Shown here: positions 1-10,154 of the stretch, one piece after another | How the letters are laid out: each line of letters begins with the position of its first letter | How positions within the stretch are numbered: position 1 is the stretch's first letter | NCBI GenBank assembly: GCA_019925795.1 | Contig: CM034306.1 | Location: 52,818,758 to 52,882,757 of the forward strand | Direction of reading: 5' to 3' | DNA: 64,000 nt | Origin: Dendrobium chrysotoxum | Lineage: Eukaryota > Streptophyta > Magnoliopsida > Asparagales > Orchidaceae | The notes under the pieces: generated by a model | What the model saw: the letters and a program-made list of their open reading frames with translations, nothing else | Database searches by the model: none | Told to the model about the DNA's origin: nothing | Program-made: the position numbers and the translations under genes

Positions 1-2043
1 AAAAATATTTAGGGAAAAGTCTAGAAAACTTAGAAATTGCCTAGGGGATTGTACACGCACCCAATAGAGGTGAAATTTGAACACAGAAAACTTAGTGACA
101 TAATAAGCCTTAGGTCCAAATTTCATTGAATTTAGAGGTCATTAGGTCAGAAAATTAATTACCCAAAGTTTCAACCCTTTTAAGGACCCAGAAAATTCAA
201 AAAACTACAATAAATACATATTAACTCCAAAAATTACAAATAATATCTCAAATTGACCAGAACTTAATCCTCTACCTAGGAAAAATAAAAGCCCCTTGAC
301 TGGACTCCTAATTTAACTTTAATTTGACTTTTAATGAAAATTAATAATTAATTATAATAAATTAATTAAAAATCATTAAAAATCCCAAATAATTTCTAAA
401 CACTTGGAAATGCTCCCATGGTTCATACCTGACCTTTGGGAGTGATTCCATGTAGTTTGGGATGAGTTTGGATCAAAATGATCAAAACCTTCCTAATTAA
501 GCAATTTTAAAAATTCGATAATTAAGGAAACTTTGAAAATGCATAACTAATTACAGAAAAATCCAAATTGAGCAAACTTAGTGTCAATCAACTCCAATTA
601 AGGTCTAGTATTTTATAAAAATGTCAAACCTCCAAAATCTGGTCAAAGTCAAAAAGTCAACTTTTTAGTCAACCTTAGTTCAAAACTAGGCTCGAACTTC
701 GAAAAATCATAACTTTTCATAGAAAACTCCAAATTGAGTTTACTAATAGTCTAACAACTCATCATAAGGTTTAATATTTATTAAAAATCTGAAACTTATA
801 AAATTAACTTTAATTTGAAAAGTCAACTTTGGACCCCTTAATTAACTAATTAAAATAATCCATAAAATTCTAAAATTCAATAAATCATTCAAAATTCCAG
901 AAAATATCAATATTATTTTAAAAACAGCAACCAATCAGTTTAATTAAAAATTAATCAGTCTTCAAACTTTAATCAAACTCGATTCACTTAATTATATCGG
1001 GTACCACTAGGTAACCCAGGCCTACGAGGCTATTAAATTAACCCCAAGGAAGGTGAAATAAACTTCATGGCCTCGGTGTGCAACAAAGGTGGTATTCAAC
1101 AAACAATCAAAATCAATCTTAAAAATCAAATTTAAACCATTAAGACTTAAACTTCAATTAAAATCTCCCTTAAGCCTTTCAACCAATCAGAACATCAAAC
1201 AACTTTAATCAATTACCAATCCTAGGATCTACCCCAGCCACACGACCTTCTACACACACTTTAGATGATTTGCTAGGACAACCAACTCTAGATTTAGGCT
1301 AGGCCGATGTTTCCTTTTCTGCTGTGTGCCGAGTTTTTCGAGTTTTCATTGCATGTTATGATTGAAATTGATTGATGTGTTTGTTTACTTTCTTTACTGC
1401 ACACTGTGAATTGATATGATGGGCGATTAGATTACCCTTAGGTTAGGAACGATCTGGATGCTCACTAAATTTTTTGCAGGTGGCCACACTCATGCAGGGC
1501 AACAAAGGGGGCTAAATAAATTATAAATATAAATGCTACAGGTGCTTCAGCTGCTTAGCCCCCAAATAAAAAGAGCGTGGTCAAGTGTGTTTACTTTTAC
1601 ATGCACATATATATAACTGCTTGGGATGTATTCTAATATTTAAATGCTTAGGATAACCATGCAGGAGAGTCTAGAATTTTTATTTTTATATTCATATAAT
1701 TTGTTTGAGTATTGAGTTGTGAAAGTGACACTTTGAGTTTGGGATACATAGATCCAAAGGTTGGATTCCAAAGAGGAAAGGATACCCCTTCGGGGGATAA
1801 TCCTTATCCATTTGGAGCTCCAAATTTTGATCACTTCACTACCCAAAGTGGAAAGAGTAACCTCCCCCTCAAGGGAAGAGCTCTCTTTTCCATTTGGGTA
1901 TCCGACCACGAAGAATCTAAGGAGCTCGAGGAAGAGAAGACCGAGAAGTTGAAGACATAGAGTATCCCACTCAAAGTCACTTGCGTCTGTATTAGGATTA
2001 GAATCCGGGTTGTTGTTAGTGGTGCCCGGCCACTTTTAATTTA
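1..2043. other. Non-coding repeat-like flank, no gene
   Basis: I find no supported gene here. The stretch is AT-rich with short frames only. Around 1480-1590 and 1790-1900 the sequence becomes purine/pyrimidine-patterned, with a small inverted repeat near 1785-1805, which resembles the non-coding part of Ty3/gypsy LTRs, but no TG...CA ends, primer site or coding domain could be located. The right edge is the young Sirevirus at 2044. The 82-codon frame at 1712-1960 has no recognisable domain and I do not call it. Confidence 0.5.
536..840. repeat. Two-copy tandem repeat, period about 166 bp
   Basis: Two diverged copies lie head to tail (about 536-700 and 702-840). Each starts near a CATAACT-like word, continues with CCAAATTGAG, passes through a run like TTTATAAAAATGTCAAAC and ends at AAAGTCAACTTT. 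The match is visible by eye with many substitutions, so this is an old duplication. Confidence 0.55.
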
Positions 2044-2411
2044 TGTAAGTTCGATAGGGATGTTAAGCCCTAGTGAACTAGTCCCGAGGCTAACCAAGAG
2101 GGGGGTGAATTGGTTATTTAAAAATTTCACGATAACTATGAAAATCTTTTTATAACGTGCAGCGGAAATGAATTAAAACAACGATAAAAAGATCAACCAA
2201 AGATATTCACCCAAGCAGTTAATATCAGGAAAAATTAAAGTGCAGAATTGAATCAGAAAAGTAAACCAGATTTTATAGTGGTTCGGTCAACTTGACCTAC
2301 GTCCACTCCCCGGAGCCTCCCCTCCGGGTATTGCACTAAACAGAAGTGTCTCTCCTTTTGCTCCCACAGCAAGGCGGAGAAGCCTGTACAAAAATCTCAT
2401 TTTCACCACAC

Positions 2412-2560
2412 GGTGAGGCAGAGAACCCGACCTCCTTTCGCTTCCTCCTGAAGCAGGCAGAGAACCTTCGAACTCCTTTCGCTTCCTCTTGAAGCAGGCA
2501 GAGAACCTACGAACTCCTTTTGCTTCCACCTGAAGCGGGCAGAGAACCCCGAATCTTCAT
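2412..2560 (-). repeat. LTR minisatellite, units of about 45 bp
   Basis: Three to four imperfect units of the form GAACTCCTTTCGCTTCC plus GAAGCAGGCAGAGAACC follow one another. The same array is in the other LTR near 10525-10665, and a diverged version occurs in the old Sirevirus LTRs near 18780-18930 and 26990-27120, so it is an ancestral part of this LTR family. Confidence 0.75.
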
Positions 2561-2803
2561 GCGAACGATCCTCCCACGATGAACACCGACTAGACGAAAG
2601 ACGACAAGCGGAGAAGACGACTCTGATCCGTGCTCGGAGCAACCTTAGTGAATCCCTCACTAACTCCCCCTCACAAGATCTTCTCTCTTTCTCTCTAGGG
2701 GTTCTCAGGGAAGGAAGGCAGCAAAAGATATTTCCAAAAATTGGAAAAAGTTCTTTTAAAGGAGGGCTTAAAATTTGCCCTAAATCTCAACTGGTCGGCC
2801 AAG

Positions 2804-3478
2804 ATCGTCCAGGACGATCGGTAGATCGTCCTGTACGATCAGTTCAAATTCAGCTATTTTAGCCTAGACGATCTGGCTCTTCTGGACGATCAGTAGAAAA
2901 AATTGTTCATATCGTCCCGTACGATCCTGCGATCGTCCGGGACGATTAGTGCAAATTGAGGGAAATCGTCCAGAAGATAGTTCGGGTCGTCCAGAGAAAT
3001 CTGTGCTGGACGACCAAAAAATGACTTGATCGTCCCGGACGATAGGGTCATCGTCCGGTACGATTAGTTCAAAAAGGCCCCAAATCATCCTGTACATAGT
3101 TCTGGACGTACAGCTTATATGCACTAGACAATCAAGATCGTCCGGGTCGATCCTGCGATCGTCCAGGACGATATGATCGTATCAACAAAAAATTAATTGC
3201 TTTCCTTAATTACCAGATTAAATTAGGCATGATTGTACTGGATCGTCCGGGATGATACACGTATCGTCCGGGACGATCAGACCAAGTATCTAAAAATAAG
3301 AACTTGCCTAACTTGATCTGGCGGCTGAGAATTTCTGATTTGGGAATATCGTCCCGTACGATCCGTAGATCGTCCAGGACGATCGGCTCAATCAGACCCT
3401 CTTAACTTAGTCGCCCTAATTAGGGTTTCTATTTTAACTGGATCGTCCAGGACGATGTGGATATCGTCCAGGACGATC
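2804..3478. promoter_or_regulatory. Cluster of short palindromes in the Sirevirus 3' LTR
   Basis: More than a dozen copies of a 15-bp near-palindrome (ATCGTCC, one variable base, GGACGAT and variants) are spread over 680 bp, often in pairs about ten bases apart. Short palindromes concentrated in LTRs are a known Sirevirus trait; a role in transcription or factor binding is inference. Confidence 0.8.
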
Positions 3479-3728
3479 TGAATAAATTTTTAACAGAAAC
3501 TCTAATTCACTCAATCTCTCTCCCTGAGTGTGTGTGTGCAAGGATACTTAGCTAGGGAATCAGTTACATTACAATTGACTCAATAAAAAGAAAAATCATA
3601 CATTTGACACACTTGGACCCGATCTTGAGTTGGCTTGAGTGGCTCGCGGTCTTTTGTGCCTGAAACAGATTAGCCAAGCAAAACACACTGGAAACATGTT
3701 TGTCATCATCAAAACCAGATTTGCAACA

Positions 3729-3743
3729 ATCTCCCCCTTTTTG
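3729..3743 (-). promoter_or_regulatory. Polypurine tract next to the 3' LTR
   Basis: On the minus strand the tract reads AAAAAGGGGGAGAT and directly abuts the TGTTG start of the 3' LTR. This is the usual position of the plus-strand primer. The old Sirevirus has a decayed equivalent at 20197-20210. Confidence 0.85.
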
Positions 3744-5225
3744 ATGATGGCAAACATTTGTAAAGTAGTCTGAAAATAAAAGTAAACTAGGAGATCCAAC
3801 AAACAAACATTTTTTAAATTTTTATTTAACAACTAAAATAATACATGAAGCATGACTCAGAAAACAGAAACAGACACGACTACAACTGACTCCCCCTTTT
3901 GACATCACAAAAAGGAGGAGGAAAAATAGAACACGGAAATAAAACATAAATAGAACAACTACAAAACAGGAAAATCAGAATTTTTTCTTGATTTTAGATT
4001 CAAAAAAAAAAAAAAACCAATGACAGGACGATTGACAGCGCTGAAATCCAGAAAAGGTTGGAAATAATCAACTTTCGTAACTCCGACCCCGGGCACCTTA
4101 TCGATGCACACCTCTTTCAAAACAAAAATTCGATTCAGAATAAAAGACATTAGATTTGAAAAGAAATCCTTTCAAGCCTCGTTCCAGAAAAATATCTGAT
4201 ATAATCGTGTTACAAAGTAAAAAATCAGAAATCGGGATTTTCAAAACTCAAGCTTTTGAAAATATTAAGTGGCGCACAGATTTCTCTAAGACATTTAACA
4301 ATCTGAAAGGAAAGAAAGCTTATTTTGGGCTCATTTTGTGCCTCTTTTTCAAATTGGTTGGCGCTTTGCGCATCTTTTGATTTTTGATACACTTTGTGCA
4401 TCCAATTTGGCAATTTCGTATCTTTTCAGTTTTGGGCTCATTTTATGCCTCTTTTTCAAATTATCTGGCGCACTGCGCATCTTTTATAAGCTTTTCTTCT
4501 TTCATAATCATTAAAGAGTCTCAGCTGTGAGATTATCTTCCAGACATAGGAGATGACTCTCCGCAGTAAGGAAGAACGATTCACAAAATAAAATCCATAC
4601 AACATATGATAAATGCAATCACTTGGTTTAGAAAATCAAACTAATGACTCAAGACTTTGAAAAATACTATTGATATGAGGCAGATTACTGTAGGAAGATA
4701 AAATAATCTCTATTTCAAAAACTAACATTTTAATTTTGAAAAGGATTTTTATTCAAAAGAAACTACACACCAGTAAAGGAGTTAGAGGAAGAGAAACAAT
4801 TATCAATGTTTCTTCCCTTTAACAGATTCAGCGAAGTCAATCACTGCTTATCAGCTTCCAAACCAAAACAAGGTAAAAACTCCCAGTCAAAAATCCAGAT
4901 CACCAGAAGTAGTGAGCGGTGATCAGATCTTGAAAAGCATAAAACAGTAAGTGCAAGATATGAACCCGTAAATAAATAAAAATAGGTAGAAAATCATAGC
5001 AAAGTAAATACTCAAATTAAACTAACAAAAAGGATAACACAAAAATCAGCAGAAGAAATAAAATCAACTGAAAGCAAATAATCAAACCAAAACTAACTAA
5101 CAGAAATCAGAAATCAGAATACAAAAACTAACTAACAGAAATAAAAAAACAGAATACAAAAAAAAAACTAACTAACAGAAATCAGAATACCAATCATAAC
5201 AATCATAAATCAGCAGTCATCAGAA
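3744..5225 (-). other. Long non-coding tract between pol and 3' LTR
   Basis: There is no credible frame here. It contains a direct repeat of about 111 bp (copies near 4321 and 4432) built on TTTTGGGCTCATTTT, CCTCTTTTTCAAATT and TGCGCATCTTTT. The old Sirevirus keeps a diverged version at 21040-21190. No envelope-like frame was found, although some Sireviruses carry one here. Confidence 0.65.
3889..3901 (-). promoter_or_regulatory. Second polypurine tract
   Basis: A second tract, AAAAGGGGGAGTC on the minus strand, lies about 150 bp inside the element. The old copy has equivalents near 20262 and 20430. Extra polypurine tracts upstream of the 3' LTR are described for Sireviruses. Confidence 0.65.
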
Positions 5226-8200
5226 TCAAGCATTTATATCAATCACTCCTAATCTGGTTCTCAAAATGCTGAATGAGTCAAAGGCCAGTGGTTTAGTGAA
5301 TATGTCAGCCAGCTGATTTTCAGTTGCTACGTGGTGTAGCTCAATGTCCCCTTTTGTAACATAGTCCCTAATGAAGTGATGCCTAATGTCAATATGTTTG
5401 GTCCTAGAATGTTGGATTGGATTCTTAGAGATACAGATGGCACTAGTATTATCACACAGAACAGAAATTGTGCCAACAGGTACTCCTAAATCCAAGACTT
5501 GCTGCTTCAACCAAAGAACTTGGGCCACACAACTCCCTAAGGCAATGTACTCAGCTTCAGCAGTGGAAAGTGCAACTGAGTTCTGTTTTCTACTGGACCA
5601 GGAGACTAACGACTGTCCTATGAACTGACAAGTCCTAGAAGTACTCTTCCTATCCACCCTACACCCCGCAAAATCAGAATCAGAATATCCAATGATCTCA
5701 AAAGAGGTGCTGTGCCTAGGGTACCAAATTCCTAGGTTTGGGGTTCCTAAAAGATATCTAAGAATTCTCTTAACAGTAGTCAGGTGGGACTCTTTAGGAT
5801 CAGCCTGAAACCTAGCACAAAGACAGACACTAAACATGATATCAGGTCGGCTAGCAGTCAGGTAAAGCAGTGAACCTATTATCCCTCTATACTTCTTCTG
5901 ATCAACAGATTTTTCATTTGAATCCTTATCTAACTGAACTGAGGAGGGCATGGGAGTATTGATTGGCTTGGCTTTGTCCATTTCATATTTCTTCAAAATG
6001 TCCTTAGTGTATTTTGATTGATTGAGAAAGGTTCCATCATCCGTTTGCCTTATACTAAACCCCAAAAAGTAGGACAATTCTCCCATCATACTCATCTCAA
6101 ACTCTTTACTCATTATTTTAGAAAACTCTTCACATAAGTATTTATCAGAAGATCCAAAAATTATATCATCAACATAGATCTGGACAATGAGTAAGTCATC
6201 TCCTAATCTCCTCAGAAAAAGGGTGGTGTCTACGCTCCCCTTAACAAACTCTCTTTCTAACAGGAATGTGCTAAGCCTCTCATACCAAGCTCTGGGTGCC
6301 TGTTTCAATCCATATAAGGCCTTTTTTAATTTATAGACATGATTTGGATATTGGGAACTCTCAAAACCTGGGGGTTGTTCTACGAAAACATCTTCATTAA
6401 TTACCCCATTTAAAAAAGCACTCTTAACATCCATTTGAAACAGCTCAAATCTCTTATAACAGGCAAAGGCTAGTAGCAATCTAATGGCTTCCAATCTAGC
6501 TACAGGGGCAAAAGTCTCCTCAAAATCAATCCCTTCTATCTGATTATACCCCTTAGCCACCAATCTTGCCTTATTTCTCACCACCACACCAGAATCATTC
6601 ATCTTATTCTTAAAGACCCACTTGGTTCCCATAATACTTTGATTTTTAGGTCTTTCTACTAACTCCCAAACATCATTCCTTACAAATTGATTCAATTCTT
6701 CCTGCATAGCTAAAATCTAAAATTCATCCGATAGGGCTTGATTGATGTTGGTGGGTTCAGTCATTGAGATAAAGGCAGAATGGTTTACTTCCTTCCTAAG
6801 TCCATGCCTAGTCCTAACACCTTTAGAAGGGTCTCCTAAGATCAGTTCTTTAGGATGACTCGAAGAATATCTCCAATCTCTAGGCAACTCTGTTTGAGGT
6901 TCTACCCTTTCCTCCAAATTTGTATTTCCAACTCCTTGGGTAACCTCAATAATCTCTTCATCTTCTACTTCAGATCTAGACTCCTTAGGTTCAGATTCAT
7001 CAAACACTACATGGGTTGTTTCTTCCACCACCAAAGTCCTCCTATTGAACACCCTAAAGGATTTCCCCACACTTGAATATCCTAAGAACACTCCTTCATC
7101 AGATTTGGGGTCAAATTTTCCTAAGGGTGACTTCCCGTTGTTCAGAATGAAAACCTTACAGCCAAAGACATGGAGGTGGGACAGATTTGGAGTTCTACCC
7201 TTAATGATCTCATAAGGTGTCTTGCTCAGTTTGACTCTCACATTCACCCTATTCAGCACATAACAGGCAGTGTTCACCGCTTCAGCCCAAAAGTATTTTG
7301 GAAGTGAATACTCGGCAAGCATGGCTCTAGCGGCTTCCACTAAGGTCCTGTTCTTCCTTTCAGCTACCCCGTTCTACTGAGGGGTCCTAGGAGCTGAAAA
7401 ATTATGACTAATCCCATGATCCTCACAAAAACTTCCAAATCTTTCATTTTCAAACTCTCCTCCGTGATCACTATGGATGGTAATAATCTCACATCCTAAC
7501 TTCTTCTGAATCCAAGTAGAGAAGGATCTAAACTCATCAAATGACTCAGATTTATGTGACAAAAATTTAACCCAAGTGAACCTCAAATAATCATCTACAA
7601 TCACAAAACCATAGACTCTCCCCCCTAAGCTGGCAGTGCTAATGGGTCCAAAGAGGTCCATGTGAAGAACTTCTAAAGGTCTAGAGGTGCTAATGTCCTT
7701 AACAGAGTGAAAAGAGGACTGGACTTGCTTCCCCAACTGACAGGCATCACACAGGTGATCCTTAGTGAACTTAAGCTTGGGCACACCTCTAACTAAGTCC
7801 TTTTGGGTGACTCTCCTAAGGGTTTTCATACTGGCATGACACAATCTCCTATGCCATAACCAAGACTCATCAGCAGCAGTTTTTAAGCAAATTGAATTAT
7901 CAGATTTAATGCTACTTACATCCAGCTTGTAGACGTTGTTGATCCTTTGCCCCTGCAAAACAACTTCATCATTTAAGCTTAAAATGCAGCCAGTGGGTAG
8001 GAATTTGATGCTGTATCCCTTGTCACAGAGTTGACTGATGCTCAGTAGGTTGTATTTCAGTCCATCTACAAGCAAAACATTATCAATCATAAAGTTCTTT
8101 GAATCACCAATTATACCTGTGCCTTCCACCTTCCTGGTGGTGTTATCTCCAAGTGTAACCTTGCCTCCAGCTCTGGCCTCCAGCGAAATGAACTGATTTG

Positions 8201-8276
8201 CATCTCCAGTCATATGTCTAGAACATCCGCTGTCCAGGTACCACATGCTCTCATGAGGTCTTGTGTGAGAGCACAC
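5226..8276 (-). pseudogene. pol: Sirevirus pol polyprotein with two in-frame stops
   Basis: One reading frame encodes the copia pol domains in order. Protease begins near 8246 with MWYLDSGC. The pre-integrase zinc finger (HRRLCH and CDAC) is near 7720-7880. The integrase core follows with Asp in HMDLFGP and HSDHGGEF and Glu in GVAERKN. Reverse transcriptase has [20 protein letters not shown] and YVDD. RNase H has [21 protein letters not shown] and [11 protein letters not shown], ending at LADIFTKPL. The frame is broken by TAG at 7374, just before the integrase catalytic Glu, and TAG at 6717 between integrase and reverse transcriptase. Both are explained by single C-to-T or G-to-A changes and no frameshift is needed. 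The first codon after the upstream stop is GTG, so this frame has no ATG until 8246. Confidence 0.92.
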
Positions 8277-8287
8277 CTACAAAAGTA

Positions 8288-10099
8288 TCAAACGTCAGTC
8301 TTAGGAACCCAAACAGGTTTGGGTTCCTTCTTATGAAAAGAAGAATGTAATGCATGCGTGCTGTGCTGTGAAACAGGCAGTTTGGGTTTCCACACCCAAT
8401 GTGTACTACGGTGAATAGTGCAGGTGTGAGAAATATGTCCTAACATGCCACATGAAAAACATCTAACACCAGGAAAAGGGTTAACTAATCTACGTGGATG
8501 ATAATGTCTCTTCCTAGATGTATATGAAACATGCTTTGAAGAACTTGCAACAGATTTTTCAAAAAGTGGCAGTGCATAAAACGGTTCAAAAGTAGGCGGT
8601 GTTTTGTTCTTTTCAAAAGCACTGATCTTTACTTTCAAAAACTCATTTTCTTTCTTTAAACTTGCAATTTCAAATTTCAAGGTTCCCTTGCTACTTTCTA
8701 CTTCACATGCCATTGTATCTAATTCTTTAAAAGCTCTTTCTAAGTCCACATGCGTAGTTTTCAATGAATCATGCTCAGAAACTAAATCAGAATATTTTTT
8801 ATTCAACTCATCGAATTCATCAAGCAAAGACATGTGATTTGAATCAAGTGTGGAATGATCTTTAACTACAGAATCATGCTCTTTTTGCAATGTTAAGTAA
8901 TCTAATTTCAAACTAGCATGAGTTTTCTTAAGCTTCCTATACGATGTATGAATTCTTTCAGAAACTTCAAATAATTGATCGTAGGTAAGCTCACATACCT
9001 CTTCCTGATCCGACTGACCAGGGTGATCATCAGCCATAAGATACAAGTTTGTTTCCTCCTCTTCAGCTTCAGTCTCAGAAGAGTCAGATGCAGAGTCTGC
9101 CCAGAATGCCTTCTGAATCCGCTTCTTGTCCTTTCTGAACTTTAGTTTCTCCTTACCCTTCTCCTTGCTTGGGTGAGCTTTAAGTGTTGGACAATCAGCC
9201 TTTATGTGTCCAGGCTTCCTGCATTCAAAACAAACAGATTCAGATGAACTCTTAAAATTTTTATTGGACTTATCCTTGTTCCACTTCTGATAGTTCTTAT
9301 GTTTCTTCCTTAGAAAGCTTTTGAATTGCCTTGTGATTAAGGCAACATCATCGCTATCAGACCCGGAAGAGCTAGCATCTGAATCCTTGGCCTTTAGTGC
9401 CACTGTCTTCTCTTTCTTGCGATCACCTGCATCAAGTTGCCTTTGGTTCACCCCTTGCTCGTAAGCAATAAGTGATCCAAGTAAGCTGTCAATAGAGTAA
9501 GTGTTTAAATCTTTAGATTCAGTAATAGCAGTAATCTTAGCATCATAAGAAGCAGGCAAACATCTTAGAATTTTGTTCACTCTTTCGTAGTTAGTAAGTT
9601 CTCTACCTAGAACATGCAAAGAGGTAACAATCTGAGTGAACCTTCTGTACATTTCTGAAATAGTCTCACTAGGTTTCATGCAAAAAAGTTCGTAATCATG
9701 TAGCAAGATGTTTAACCTAGACTGTTTGACTTCAGTTGTACCTTCGTATGTTATGCATAATCTATCCCAGATTTCCTTTCCCGTTGTACAAGTAGAAACA
9801 CGCATATAGTCTTCAGATTTTAAAGCACAAAAGAAATAGTTCAAGCATTTTGCATTTAACTGTGCTAAATTGCGATCATCAAACGTCCAATCAGTAAAAG
9901 GCAGTTCAGTTTTCACATTGTTAATCAGTCTAAAAGGTGGTTCGTATCCGTCCTTAACTAACATCCACATGCGATAATCAATAGACTGTAGAAAAGTAGA
10001 CATGCGTGTTTTCCAAAAATCAAAAGGAATATTGTCAAACAACGGTGGTCTTCTAATAGAATATCCTTCAGCAGTATTATGATTATTACAGTTAGCCAT
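8288..10099 (-). CDS. gag: Sirevirus Gag, intact
   Basis: This 603-codon frame is open from MANCNN to TGA. Gag forms the particle that packages element RNA. The N-terminal 250 residues resemble the copia gag domain (WKTRMSTFLQSIDY, IWDRLCITYEG, LLGSLIAYEQGV). A Ser/Asp-rich hinge follows. A CCHC knuckle, CFECRKPGHIKADC, is at about residues 289-303, then an acidic stretch and a long heptad-like coiled coil at about 380-490. A second zinc-finger-like motif, CFSCGMLGHISHTC, is at about 548-561, and the basic C-terminus ends PKTDV. The size suits a Sirevirus Gag. It lies 38 bases inside the primer site, and pol starts downstream in another frame. It is the only element frame in the window with no lesion. 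Confidence 0.92.
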   Translation of the reverse strand: MANCNNHNTAEGYSIRRPPLFDNIPFDFWKTRMSTFLQSIDYRMWMLVKDGYEPPFRLINNVKTELPFTDWTFDDRNLAQLNAKCLNYFFCALKSEDYMRVSTCTTGKEIWDRLCITYEGTTEVKQSRLNILLHDYELFCMKPSETISEMYRRFTQIVTSLHVLGRELTNYERVNKILRCLPASYDAKITAITESKDLNTYSIDSLLGSLIAYEQGVNQRQLDAGDRKKEKTVALKAKDSDASSSGSDSDDVALITRQFKSFLRKKHKNYQKWNKDKSNKNFKSSSESVCFECRKPGHIKADCPTLKAHPSKEKGKEKLKFRKDKKRIQKAFWADSASDSSETEAEEEETNLYLMADDHPGQSDQEEVCELTYDQLFEVSERIHTSYRKLKKTHASLKLDYLTLQKEHDSVVKDHSTLDSNHMSLLDEFDELNKKYSDLVSEHDSLKTTHVDLERAFKELDTMACEVESSKGTLKFEIASLKKENEFLKVKISAFEKNKTPPTFEPFYALPLFEKSVASSSKHVSYTSRKRHYHPRRLVNPFPGVRCFSCGMLGHISHTCTIHRSTHWVWKPKLPVSQHSTHALHSSFHKKEPKPVWVPKTDV

Positions 10100-10136
10100 G
10101 GATCAAATTCAAAAGTTTTTAAACTTAAATTTTGAA

Positions 10137-10152
10137 TCCCGCTTTGATACCA
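10137..10152 (-). promoter_or_regulatory. Primer binding site (initiator Met tRNA type)
   Basis: The minus strand reads TGGTATCAAAGCGGGA two bases inside the 5' LTR. TGGTATCA-AGC is the standard copia match to the 3' end of initiator methionine tRNA. Confidence 0.88.
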
Positions 10153-10154
10153 CT

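Larger units (their letters stand above)
2044..3728 (-). repeat. 3' LTR of the young Sirevirus
   Basis: It matches 10155-11855 almost base for base. On the minus strand it begins TGTTGCAAATC directly after a polypurine tract. On the plus strand its other edge reads TGTAAGTTCG against TGAAAGTTCG in the other LTR. It contains a short tandem array (2412-2560), a pyrimidine-rich stretch near 2680 and a palindrome cluster (2804-3478). Small frames inside it are not genes. Confidence 0.93.

Noticed and set aside
1712..1960. 82-codon plus-strand frame
   Set aside because: Competes with an antisense frame of similar length, has no domain and lies in repeat-like DNA.
2287..2660. Overlapping minus-strand frames rich in Ser/Arg, repeated at 10399-10698
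   Set aside because: They lie wholly inside Sirevirus LTRs and translate the LTR minisatellite; no coding evidence.
2804..3478. Repeated short palindromes that could be mistaken for a CRISPR array
   Set aside because: Spacing is irregular, repeats are only 15 bp and palindromic, and they sit in LTRs of a plant retroelement.
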